A stretch of DNA of 64,000 nt from Neolewinella aquimaris. Its GTDB lineage: Bacteria; Bacteroidota; Bacteroidia; Chitinophagales; Saprospiraceae. This document shows, piece by piece, positions 19,760 through 28,800 of the stretch (positions are counted from its first letter, which is position 1; every line of letters begins with the position of its first letter). The position numbers were made by a program, and so were the translations under genes. Where the stretch lies: the NCBI RefSeq assembly GCF_014197245.1, contig NZ_JACIFF010000001.1, forward strand, positions 248,001 through 312,000. The letters are read 5' to 3'. The notes under the pieces are model-generated. The model was not told the DNA's origin, made no database searches, and was given only the letters and a program-made list of their open reading frames with translations.

Positions 19760-20916
19760 CCGGCCATCGCCTTTACCGCCGTCGTGGGGATGGATTTCAG
19801 TTGCTTCGGTTCCAACTGCTGGAACAAATCGAGGGCGTTCTTGAACGCTTGGTCCATGTTGAAGTACTTGTAATTTGCCAGACGTCCCACAAAATACACG
19901 TCCTCCAGGGCTTCCGCCTCTTTCCGGTAGCGCTCGTAAATTTCCTGGTTGCGGGCGTTGGGCACAGGATAGTAGGGATCACCCTCGTCGGTGGTATACT
20001 CCTTGACGATGGTGGTCACGGCCGGACCCGTCTGGTTACCGAAGTGGCGGTACTCGACGATGCGGGTATAGTCTACTTCGCGACCGGGGTAGTTGATCAC
20101 GGAATTCTCCTGAAATTCCTTACACTCAACAGTTTCGGACACGAAGTTGATGGAGCGGTACTCCAGCTTCTCGGTCAGGCTGTGCTTAAACTCGAAGAAG
20201 CGATCGATGGGACCGGTGTAGAACAGCTTTTCGGGCCGACCGATCTGGTCCTTCACATCGAAGTAATCCGTATTCAGCAGGACTTCAATATTCGGATGAT
20301 CGAGCAGGGCGGCGAAGAAGCGGGTATAGCCTCCCTTCGGCAGGGCCTGGTACCGGTCGCTAAAGTAGCGATCGTCAAAGTTGGTCCGCACGGGAATGCG
20401 ATTCAGCACCGATGCATCCAGCTCTTCGGGGTACTTGTCCCACTGCTTCTTGGTGTAGTGACGGAACATTTTTTCGTACAGGTCTTCCCCCACCTTGTGC
20501 AGTACGGCATCGCGGCCATTAGCGGCGTCCGGAATGTCGATCCGCTCGGCCTCTAACCACTCGCGCATCTCGCTTTCGTTGCTGATGGAAAGCCCGTATA
20601 AAGTATTCACGGTAGTGATGTTGACCGGGATCGGCACGAGTTTGTCGTCGACCTTGGCCAGCACCTTATGTTCCCACGGGTACCACTCGCTGAAGCGGTT
20701 TACGTACGCCCATACGTCGTCGTAGTTGGTGTGGAAAAGGTGGGCTCCGTACTTGGAAACGAGAATGCCGTTGTCGTCGACGTAGTCGTAGCAGTTGCCG
20801 GCAATATGATCCCGTTTCTCGATGATGGTGACCCGCTTGCCCCGGGAGGCGTAGCGTTCGGCCAGGACGGCACCGGAAATCCCGGCACCAATGATCACAA
20901 TGTCAGAATGTTTCAC
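19756..20916 (-). CDS. glf: UDP-galactopyranose mutase
   Basis: A flavoenzyme converting UDP-galactopyranose to UDP-galactofuranose, the donor for Gal-f in surface glycans. The 386 residues start with the FAD-binding motif DIVIIGAGISGAVLAER and continue with EKRDHIAGNCYD, KYGAHLFHT, the WEHKVLA region, KKQWDKYPEEL and a C-terminal YVGRLANYKYFNMDQA, all typical of Glf. The start is GTG at 20916, overlapping the TGA of the upstream glycosyltransferase (GTGA); a longer upstream start would lie inside that gene. Operon: glycosyltransferase, glf, GH1-like hydrolase. Confidence 0.96.
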   Translation of the reverse strand: MKHSDIVIIGAGISGAVLAERYASRGKRVTIIEKRDHIAGNCYDYVDDNGILVSKYGAHLFHTNYDDVWAYVNRFSEWYPWEHKVLAKVDDKLVPIPVNITTVNTLYGLSISNESEMREWLEAERIDIPDAANGRDAVLHKVGEDLYEKMFRHYTKKQWDKYPEELDASVLNRIPVRTNFDDRYFSDRYQALPKGGYTRFFAALLDHPNIEVLLNTDYFDVKDQIGRPEKLFYTGPIDRFFEFKHSLTEKLEYRSINFVSETVECKEFQENSVINYPGREVDYTRIVEYRHFGNQTGPAVTTIVKEYTTDEGDPYYPVPNARNQEIYERYRKEAEALEDVYFVGRLANYKYFNMDQAFKNALDLFQQLEPKQLKSIPTTAVKAMAG

Positions 20917-22016
20917 GCGGGTTGTTTTGCGATGATGGATTCCATGCGGCGCACGGTGGCGTCCCAGGAGGTTTGGGTTAGGATGGCGGTGTAATCTGGG
21001 GCGGAAGCCTCGGCCAGCGCGCTGCGTACGGCCTCGGCAAAGGATGTTGGACTGTTGACGATCTGAACGACGTCGGCGTATTCCCTCACTACGTCCCGAA
21101 TGGCGGTGGAAACGATGGGCCGACCGGCAGCCATGTACTCCAGGGTTTTGGTAGGACTGATAAACTTCGTTGCGTCGTTCAGGGCAAAGGGCATCATCGC
21201 CACGTCGAAACACTGCAGGTAGTTGGGGAGCTGCTGGTAATCGCGCATCCCCGGGTAATGGAGGTTAGACCGGCGGGGCAGATCGTCCGGTGAAATTTTG
21301 GCCAGGGGACCGATCATCACGAATTGCACGTCGGGGAGAAGTTCGGCCGTACCGTCCAGCAGGGCCAGGTCAATGCGTTCGTCAATAACTCCGAAGTAGC
21401 CAACGATCGGTCGGGAAAGCGCGGCCATATCGTCGGGTACCGGTAACCCCTTCAGCGCACGCGCGAAATGGTCCTGGTCCACCGAACTGGGGAAGCAGTG
21501 TACATCGTCGTGGAGTTCCGCTTTCGCTTCGTAGAGGGACCTGCCCCCGGTGAACACTACGTCCGCACGCCGCAGCAGCATCCTTTCCTGTTCGATCAGT
21601 TGGGCCGGCGCGCCGCGGAACAGACTTAACTCGTCCATGCAGTCGTAGACTACCTGGTCGAACGACAGCTCGGTAAGCACTCCGATGAAGGCAGGTGAAT
21701 AGAACCAGCCAACGGACGCTCCGGTGCCGGCGTATTCGGTCACGATTGACCCCACCTGGCCGATATCGGTCACGTTGGGCTGGAGGACATCAAGCCCCTC
21801 CTGAACGGATCGCAGCGAGCTTCCGGACTGTTCCGGCCGGTGCCAGGGTTCCTCGACGAGCAGTACACGCTTGCGCTGGGCCAGGCGGCTGATGATGTGT
21901 TGGGGGCGTTGGTAGACAAAGTCCCAGCGCAGGTGACAGAACACGACGATATCGTAAGGCCGGCTGGCGGCCAGGGTACCGTGCGTTCCACCCGCCGGGG
22001 TGGTAGCATTGGTCAT
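20913..22016 (-). CDS. Glycosyltransferase, GT4-like, next to glf
   Basis: A 367-residue cytosolic GT-B fold enzyme. The N-terminal domain has VVFCHLRWDFVYQRPQHIISR, a signature of a glycosyltransferase group often found next to glf (from memory). The C-terminal domain has VGYFGVIDERID, FVMIGP, LHYPGMRDYQQLPNYLQCFDVAMMPF and the nucleotide-sugar site region PTKTLEYMAAGRPIVST. It is the first gene of the three-gene unit, with a 219-nt upstream gap holding two palindromes. Probable role: adding galactofuranose or another hexose to a surface polysaccharide or glycolipid; donor and acceptor are not shown by the sequence. Confidence 0.9.
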   Translation of the reverse strand: MTNATTPAGGTHGTLAASRPYDIVVFCHLRWDFVYQRPQHIISRLAQRKRVLLVEEPWHRPEQSGSSLRSVQEGLDVLQPNVTDIGQVGSIVTEYAGTGASVGWFYSPAFIGVLTELSFDQVVYDCMDELSLFRGAPAQLIEQERMLLRRADVVFTGGRSLYEAKAELHDDVHCFPSSVDQDHFARALKGLPVPDDMAALSRPIVGYFGVIDERIDLALLDGTAELLPDVQFVMIGPLAKISPDDLPRRSNLHYPGMRDYQQLPNYLQCFDVAMMPFALNDATKFISPTKTLEYMAAGRPIVSTAIRDVVREYADVVQIVNSPTSFAEAVRSALAEASAPDYTAILTQTSWDATVRRMESIIAKQPA

Positions 22017-22050
22017 ACAAATGTGGTGTTGAAAATGGCTTGTAAAGGAC

Positions 22051-22070
22051 GACTCCTGGTCCCAGGAGTC
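22051..22070. promoter_or_regulatory. 20-bp palindrome upstream of the glycosyltransferase operon
   Basis: GACTCCTGGTCCCAGGAGTC: perfect 9-base arms around TC, 34 nt before the glycosyltransferase ATG. It could be an operator or a leader hairpin; without a T run on either strand it is a poor terminator. Confidence 0.5.
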
Positions 22071-22140
22071 CGGGTGGGCGTGTTAAAACATAGGCATGGC
22101 GCACCGATAATAAGCAACGCGGTCCACCGTAGGGGTTTAA

Positions 22141-22152
22141 CTCAAATTTGAG
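22141..22152. promoter_or_regulatory. 12-bp perfect palindrome CTCAAATTTGAG
   Basis: Perfectly self-complementary, in the gap between the FAD oxidoreductase stop and the glycosyltransferase start. It could be a dimeric regulator site. Apart from this and the 22051 palindrome I see nothing in 22017-22235. Confidence 0.35.
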
Positions 22153-22235
22153 AAGAATGGTTCTGGAGTGGCCAACTTATGTTGCCGGAAATGCTTTCGG
22201 GGGGATGAAATCACTAAAAAATAATGAAGCCGACG

Positions 22236-23342
22236 CTATTTCAGGTCAAGACACCGGCGTACATCTACCTCGTGCGGCGGGGCCTGACCGTGTTCCAGTA
22301 GTTCGAGCAGCCACCGACTACCCAGCGGAGCCAGCGAAGCTCCCTTCGTCCCCAACCCGTTAAAAATGTACAACCGCGGTCGCTCGGGGTGGCTGCCGAT
22401 TACCATTCGGCGGTCGCGCGCGGTCGGCCGGATAGCGGCACGGTGATCCGTAATGGTAAAGGGTACCGTCATGACTTCCCGCAGACGGTCCGTGAGGTAT
22501 TCCCGCGCAGCCGGCGTCGGCAGGTCGTCAGTAAAGTTATTTTCACTCGTGGCCCCGATCCAGTAAGATTGATCCGATTGCGGAACCAGAAACACGCGGT
22601 GCTTGAACAGCCGATCGAGCGGTGCCTCGGCCGTTGTCACGAACAGTACCTCCCCCTTGTTCCCACCCGGCGGAACAAAGTCAAAGTAAGGATTGAACCG
22701 GGAGCGCCAGCCCTCGCAGAAAATAATGCGGTCGTAGCCGTCCGGAAGCCGGTCGTAGTCTACGGACCCCGCGATGAACCGGTTCTCCTCGGAAATCCGA
22801 TCGCGGAAGGCCGATACGAGCAGGCTAACGTCCACCCGGGCACTATGGCGGACGCAGGCGTAAGCAAAGGCAGGCACCGTGACGTCCGGGATGCGCCCGA
22901 GCGCGGGGTGATCCTCCATGTAGTCGGCGTAGCCCGCATCGGCCGATCGCGCCAGCCAGTCGTTCTCGTCTCCGCGGTTGAAAAGGGTTCGCACCAGGGG
23001 TGTATCGTGCCACAATTTCACCCCAAGGAGGGTTTCCAACTCTCCGTACAGGCGCCGGGCTTCGGGCAGCAGCTCGTCGATGCGCCAGCTCTTTACGAAG
23101 CGGCGACCGGTAATGGGATTGATGATTCCCGCGGCGACGCTACTAGCAGCGGTCTGCTCGGGAGCATCCAGGTAATGCACCCGGTGACCCGCAGCTTCCA
23201 GGCGGTAACCGATTAGCGTACCCGCCAGTCCCTGACCGATGATGAGGTAGTCGATGCCGCAAGTTGCGACTTTATTCGACGCTGGAGAAGGAAATCGCTG
23301 CGGAGCTTTTTCGGACGTCACCGTATCGGTGCCAGCGCCCAT
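22236..23342 (-). CDS. FAD-dependent oxidoreductase (DAO-like)
   Basis: A flavoprotein of about 368 residues from the D-amino acid oxidase/glycine oxidase-like family. The FAD motif is IDYLIIGQGLAGTLIGYRL, followed by ASSVAAGIINPITGRR (typical of DAO-fold proteins) and the C-terminal RPRLYIFNGLGTKGASLAPL. The start is uncertain. The FAD strand lacks an ATG just before it. In-frame choices are ATG at 23342 or GTG at 23321, both leaving a short polar leader; the longer frame to 23522 crosses the divergent methyltransferase gene and is rejected. The substrate is an amine or amino acid by family only. Confidence 0.82.
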   Translation of the reverse strand: MGAGTDTVTSEKAPQRFPSPASNKVATCGIDYLIIGQGLAGTLIGYRLEAAGHRVHYLDAPEQTAASSVAAGIINPITGRRFVKSWRIDELLPEARRLYGELETLLGVKLWHDTPLVRTLFNRGDENDWLARSADAGYADYMEDHPALGRIPDVTVPAFAYACVRHSARVDVSLLVSAFRDRISEENRFIAGSVDYDRLPDGYDRIIFCEGWRSRFNPYFDFVPPGGNKGEVLFVTTAEAPLDRLFKHRVFLVPQSDQSYWIGATSENNFTDDLPTPAAREYLTDRLREVMTVPFTITDHRAAIRPTARDRRMVIGSHPERPRLYIFNGLGTKGASLAPLGSRWLLELLEHGQAPPHEVDVRRCLDLK

Positions 23343-23353
23343 CGGCGGGTGGT

Positions 23354-23361
23354 TACCTTTG
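23354..23361 (+). promoter_or_regulatory. Candidate -7 promoter box (TACCTTTG)
   Basis: Exact match to TAnnTTTG, followed by CGG, ending 21 nt before the ATG of the rRNA methyltransferase gene. It lies between the two divergent starts. Confidence 0.55.
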
Positions 23362-23382
23362 CGGCCTAAAGCCGACTCCCTT

Positions 23383-24564
23383 ATGCGTACGATCACACTT
23401 TCCAAAGGCCGCGAAGGCGCCATCCAGCGGCGCAACCCCTGGGTGTTTTCGGGTGCCGTTAAGCAGGAGGAAGATGGCGTGGCTGACGGAGATACCGTTC
23501 GGGTGACTGACCACCAGGGCAAACAGCTGGGCGTCGGTCATTACCAGGCGGGAAGCATTCGCGTCCGGCTCCTTTATTTCGGCGAGGCGGAGATGCCCGA
23601 GGATCACCTGACCCGTCAACTTGCCGCCGCGATCGAGCTACGTGGCGTCCTGGGGCTGACTGAGGATCCGCTAACCAATGCTTACCGGCTCGTCCATGGG
23701 GCCGGCGATGAGCTTCCGGGCCTGGTTGTCGACCGCTACGCTTCGGTTGCGGTGGTGCAATGTCACAGCATTGGGATGCACCATCAGCGCGAAGCGATCG
23801 CCGCGGCCTTGCTGAATCTTCTGCCGGGGGTGATCACTTCCGTATACGACAAAAGTAGTGGGGTGCTCCCCGAACGCTATGTGGCCGCGGACAGTACCCT
23901 GGCGGGCGATCCCGTGAATGAGGTTGTCGTGCTGGAAAACGGCCGTCGCTTCCACGTAGACATCGCGGGCGGACAGAAGACCGGGTTTTTTCTGGACCAA
24001 CGCGAAAACCGTTGGTTACTGGGTAGTTACGCCCGGGACCGGCGGGTCCTCAACACGTTCTGCTACACGGGGGGCTTTTCCGTGTATGCCCTGTTGGGCG
24101 GCGCCGCGCAGGTGCAAAGTATCGACCTAAGTGCAAAGGCAACGGAACTCACGGCCGAAAACGTCACCCGCAACGGGGAATTCGAAGCCGCACACGAAGC
24201 GCATACGGCCGACGTAATGGATTGGCTGAAGGAGAACGCGGAACCTCGGTCTTACGACATCGTCGTGGTAGACCCACCGGCCTTCGCTAAAAACAAGCAC
24301 CGTCGCCACAAGGCCGTGCAGGCCTATAAGAGATTAAATGCCCGGGCGATTGAGGCCATTAAACCGGGGGGGCTGCTGTTTACCTTCAGCTGCAGCAGGG
24401 TAGTGGACCGTCAGCTTTTCTACGATACCATTGTAGCGGCGGGACTCGAATCGGGGCGGCGGGCGCAGGTCCTGCACCGTCTCGGGCAGGGGCCGGACCA
24501 CCCGGTAAACCTTTTCCACCCGGAAGGGGAATATTTAAAGGGACTGGTACTGCGCATCGATTAG
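23383..24564 (+). CDS. Class I SAM-dependent rRNA methyltransferase, RlmI-like
   Basis: A 393-residue cytosolic methyltransferase resembling RlmI, which makes 5-methylcytosine in 23S rRNA. An N-terminal PUA-like domain (about 1-75, with RRNPWVFSGAV) precedes the Rossmann methyltransferase domain. That domain has FFLDQRENR, the SAM-binding region VLNTFCYTGGFSVYALLGGA, a catalytic-type DPPAFAKNK and the FSCS cysteine motif. The ATG at 23383 begins at the PUA strand; an upstream in-frame start (23254) would run through the promoter box. The E. coli substrate position may not be conserved, so I give no symbol. Confidence 0.92.
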   Translation: MRTITLSKGREGAIQRRNPWVFSGAVKQEEDGVADGDTVRVTDHQGKQLGVGHYQAGSIRVRLLYFGEAEMPEDHLTRQLAAAIELRGVLGLTEDPLTNAYRLVHGAGDELPGLVVDRYASVAVVQCHSIGMHHQREAIAAALLNLLPGVITSVYDKSSGVLPERYVAADSTLAGDPVNEVVVLENGRRFHVDIAGGQKTGFFLDQRENRWLLGSYARDRRVLNTFCYTGGFSVYALLGGAAQVQSIDLSAKATELTAENVTRNGEFEAAHEAHTADVMDWLKENAEPRSYDIVVVDPPAFAKNKHRRHKAVQAYKRLNARAIEAIKPGGLLFTFSCSRVVDRQLFYDTIVAAGLESGRRAQVLHRLGQGPDHPVNLFHPEGEYLKGLVLRID

Positions 24565-24577
24565 CCGTACCAGTCCC
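24540..24577. terminator. Inverted repeat across the methyltransferase stop codon
   Basis: Eleven-base arms GGGACTGGTAC and GTACCAGTCCC pair perfectly around a 16-nt loop containing the TAG. It lies between two convergent genes (stops 24564 and 24594). There is no T run, so a bidirectional or mRNA 3'-end-stabilising stem is as likely as a terminator. Confidence 0.5.
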
Positions 24578-24593
24578 CTCGGAGGTTCCGCTC

Positions 24594-25532
24594 CTAGCGG
24601 ATCAGTGAAGTAAGCGTGAAGTCGGCGGTGGTGGTGCTGGAGGCATTCACACTAAGCCCGAGCAGGTTAACGCCCGCAAGTGCGCTGGCGGAGAAGGTGC
24701 CGCGCATCTCGATCTTGCCGTCGCTATCGGTGTCCTTATAAGACACCGCGACCAACTCGTAGGTGCCGGACGGCAGAAAGGCGAGGGTGTAGTCGCCACT
24801 GGCCTTCACAGTCGTGCTCGATACGGCCCGGAGAAACCGGCTGTTCTCTTCCCCCTCGGCTTCCTGGCTGGAGTAGGTGCCTTTTTCGTAAGCGTAGACC
24901 ACGATCGTGCCGTCTTCGGAAGTGGAGTTGGTCACCGTGCCGCTCAGGGTGCCCGACTGGTCGCGCCGCACCATTCTGACCGAGCTCTGGAGCCGGCTTT
25001 CCCCCGCAAAGCGGTAGGATTCGCTTGCGCCTTCCGTGCGGATCAGCGCCTTGCGCAGGTCAAAGTCGACCACGGCCTGTACGGCGCTGTTCTGCTTAAC
25101 TTCCGTCGTGGAGTTCTCGATGCGGATCACGCCTTCGTTCGCGACCTCCAGGGCGACCTTTTCGTTGTCCTGGTTCAGCAGGTAGCAGCCCGGCTGACCG
25201 TTTACGTCTCCGTCTTCGAGGACTAAGTCGATACTCGAATAGGTTTTGGCGTCGAGTTGGCCGGTGAACAGAGTGGCGGTTTTTCCTTCGGTCAGGGAGG
25301 ACAGTTCTACGGTAGTCTGATTGAAGCCCTCGACGGAATTTCCGTCGAGCCGTACATCGGTTACGGTGACAAAGACCGCCTTTACGCTGGCGTCGTCAAT
25401 GGGTGCATCGGTGATTTCCATGGAGAATTCTCCCTTGGCCTCGGTACTGGACTCTTCCTTTTCACAGGAGGGCAGCAGCAGGAAAAGGAATAAGGCCGGT
25501 GCAAAAAGTTTCGGCAAATTAAACGTTGTCAT
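24594..25532 (-). CDS. DUF4382 domain lipoprotein
   Basis: A 312-residue exported lipoprotein. The N-terminus is a type II signal peptide with LPSC and lipidated Cys23. The DUF4382-type region (about 34-190) opens with FSMEITDAPIDDASVKAVFVTV followed by VRLDG. The C-terminal third resembles a carboxypeptidase-regulatory-like beta domain (SGTLSGTVTNS... and YTLAFLPSGTYELVAV). Family members are surface-exposed and without an assigned reaction. The gene converges on the methyltransferase gene through the inverted repeat at 24540. Confidence 0.85.
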   Translation of the reverse strand: MTTFNLPKLFAPALFLFLLLPSCEKEESSTEAKGEFSMEITDAPIDDASVKAVFVTVTDVRLDGNSVEGFNQTTVELSSLTEGKTATLFTGQLDAKTYSSIDLVLEDGDVNGQPGCYLLNQDNEKVALEVANEGVIRIENSTTEVKQNSAVQAVVDFDLRKALIRTEGASESYRFAGESRLQSSVRMVRRDQSGTLSGTVTNSTSEDGTIVVYAYEKGTYSSQEAEGEENSRFLRAVSSTTVKASGDYTLAFLPSGTYELVAVSYKDTDSDGKIEMRGTFSASALAGVNLLGLSVNASSTTTADFTLTSLIR

Positions 25533-25855
25533 CTGGAATACGGATTTAATGAATGCGGGTACGGGTCTGACCGCTACGGGGGGTGGTAGCAGCCGGTATA
25601 AAAAATGTGATCACCGGTACCCGCGTAAATAGGATAAAGTGAGTGGGCGCCATCAGCTGTCATCAAGACATTGATCACCGCCCGAACTGCGCAATGAACG
25701 AGGAAGGGACAGAACGTATTGTGGGCGGAGCGGTCGGGTTGAAATCGGTCGGCTTGTGGTGTCCGCTAACTTTCGGTATGCCGAACCGGGGAATACCGAA
25801 CCTAGTAAAACATCCCCGGTTCTAAGGCGGTAACCCCAAACAAGTATTTCACCCT
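25533..25855. other. 323-nt intergenic region with nested inverted repeats
   Basis: The gap separates divergent genes (DUF4382 lipoprotein and tamB). It contains TTCGGTAT/ATACCGAA at 25772-25779 and 25793-25800, interleaved with GAACCGGGG/CCCCGGTTC at 25783-25791 and 25814-25822, so two alternative stems can form 34-84 nt before tamB. A TAACTTTC box (25767-25774), one mismatch from TAnnTTTG, lies just before them. I see no RNA gene. Confidence 0.55.
25767..25774 (+). promoter_or_regulatory. Possible -7 box (TAACTTTC) for tamB
   Basis: One mismatch to TAnnTTTG, 81 nt before the tamB TTG start. Its last three bases overlap the first inverted-repeat arm, so the transcript would begin within the nested stems. 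Confidence 0.25.
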
Positions 25856-28800
25856 TTGGCAGCAAGTACAGGTAAGAAAGTAGGCAGATTCATCTTTTGG
25901 TTCGTCGCCTCGCTGCTGGGGTTGATCGTGCTGCTGTTTTTGTTGATCCAACTGCCCTTCGTTCAGCGAAAAATCACGACCGAGATCGAGAAGATCGCAC
26001 AGTCTACGCTGCAGACCGACCTGGGTATCGGCGACATCAGCATCAAATTTCCTTCCCGCCTGGAGGTCGACAACCTGTACATCAACAACCCGGCCGGTGA
26101 CACCATCGCCAAGTTGGGCCACCTGGGTCTGGGAATCAATATGTGGTCGCTCGTCAGGTCGACGGCCGAAATTACCGACGTCGAGATCAACGATGTATAC
26201 GCTAATGTCGTCACGACGGATTCGAGCAGCAACATCCAGTTCCTGCTTGATGCCTTCTTACCGGTAGACACCGTGGCCATGGCCGATTCTCCCGCGGCCG
26301 ATTCAGTAGCAGCCACCTCCGGTGGCTGGCTGATCGATCTGAACGGCGCGTCGCTCTCGCTCACCAATGCGGACATTTACTACCAAGACGATCCCGCCGG
26401 TATACTCGCCGACGTGACCGCCCGTACCTTGCAGGCCGAAATCAACGAGGCCGACCTGAATGCGATGCGCTTTGACATCGATTACGTGGACCTTGAGGGA
26501 ACGGACATCGCCGTTGCCATCGGTGAAAGCAGCACGCCGGTCGATACGACCGCGGAAACCGTTCCGATCGAACTCGTTGCCGGAAGGCTCACCATTTCGG
26601 AGAGTGCATTCCAGATGAGCATGGACAGCCTGGATATCGCAACGGAGCTCCCCTACGTCAACTTGGAAGGATCCGAACTTACGATGGGCGACAGCATGGC
26701 CTTTCGGGGCGAACTGTTTCAGTTGCGGGACTTCGCACTGCGGATGGACACCCCCGCACCGCCCTTGGAGGGTCCGGGAATCGACTACAACCATTTGGCT
26801 CTGAGCGCGGTAGAGGCCGAAGCCACCGACATTGCTTACATCGTCGATTCATTGCACCTGCGTCTCCGCCAACTGAGTGCGCGCGAAAAGAGCGGTCTGG
26901 AAGTAGTTAAAACCGAAGGTACCGTGGTGTACAATCCTTCCTTTCTAGGCCTACAGAATTTTGTGCTGGAGACTACGAACAGCGCGTTGCGCAGCGACGA
27001 TACGGCGATCAAGTACGACTTTGCGTCCACCGACCTGGAAAAAATGGTGGCCCGGGCGCAGCTCGACGGTCATTTAGGAATGCGTGACATTGCGCTCATC
27101 GCGCCCGACCTGGCCTCGGAATCCATTATCAACAGCAATCTCGGGCAGCAGATCAACTTTTCCCTCCGGGCGGACGGCACCGTTGCGCAACTGGAGATCG
27201 GCCGGATACAAATCGATGGGCCCGGTATTAAAGTACGCGCTAGCGGATCGGCCATGAATATTCTGGACACGGAGCGGGTAGGGGGCAGATTGTTCCTACG
27301 GGAATTTAGCATCACGCCAGGCCCCCTTCTGCCGCTCCTACCCCAGGGCACCCTGCCGCCCGGCATCGACTGGCCGCAACGGATCATCGCGGAGGGCAGG
27401 GCGGAATACCGGAACGATCGTCTCGTGCTCGACCTGTACGCGCTGGAGAATCGGGTATTCGGCAACGGCCTGAACAGCCGCGTAAGGACCAGTGGCATCG
27501 TAAATGGTGTAACGGCCTTTCCCCGCACCCGGCTTGACGTAACGCTGGATACGCTGCTGGCTACCCGGGCCACGATACTGGCCTATGTTCCCCCCGGCAC
27601 CCTGCCCGAAGACTATACTCTCCCGGATTACGTACGGGGGAGTGGCTCGGTGACCGGCCCGATGGAGAACCTGGACGTTAACCTGCGACTCAATTTACCC
27701 GGCGACAGCACCTACGCCCGCATCAACGGCAACGTGCGCAATGCCATGGATCCGGATAAGCTGTCACTGGATCTGGAAGTAAGCGACCTCGGCATAAACA
27801 TTGCCGACGTACGGAGCATTTTGCCCGATAGCCTGCTGCCGGCCAACGTCAATCTTCCCGATCTACGCATTCGGAATGCCCATATATCCGGTTCGCTCAC
27901 CGATATGACCTTCGACGTACCCCTGGAAACCTCGAACGGAAACTGGGATTTGAGTGGGAGGTACAACCCCGAAGACCTCAACGTAACCGCTAATTTAACC
28001 GGCATCAGCATACCCGACTTGTTCATCGGGCCGCTACGTGACACTTTGCTTAAGCTCGAACTCGGTCCCCTGAACGTGAATGCCGAGGTAACCGGAAAGC
28101 TTGAGCCCACGATGGATCTGGATGTTGCTGCCATGGTCACTTACGCCGACGGGGATTCCCTGCTCGATCTTACTGCATTGGTTACCGATTCCCGTTACTC
28201 CGGCGAGTTTGCCGTGAAGCATCCCGATATGTTGGTGAGGGGAAGCGGGAAGTACCTGATCAACGCTGATAGTACAGTCTTCGTGGAAGGTCTGGTGGAC
28301 GTGGAGCGGATCGAGCTGCGGAAATGGGGACTTACTTCCCAACGTATGGAAGTCTCCGGCGACATCGTGGCCCGTAGCGAGGGAATCGATCCGTATGCAC
28401 TGGATGCTTTCTTCCGCCTGGACGACTTTATCCTGCGCGGCGAGACGGGAAGCAGCTACGTCGACAGCTTGTTGCTGACGGCCTCCATGCACGACTGGGA
28501 CAACAAGATATACCTGCGCTCGGACGTCATCGACGGTGATGTGGTGGGTCGTTTCGATCCCCTGAAAACCCCGGAGAAGCTGACCCAATTTTTGATCGGG
28601 TACTGGGACCCCTCGGTCCGGCAGCCCGATCCCGTGGAGGACGGCAACTCAATGGACGTCAGTCTAAACCTAAAGCGTCCGCAGGTGCTGACCGGTGGCT
28701 TGGTGGATGGGCTGACCCAACTGTCTCCAATGAATATGTCGTTGCTCTACCGCGACGCTCAGCCGGAGTTGTTGTTCAACCTGAATCTGGGCGAGTTAGT

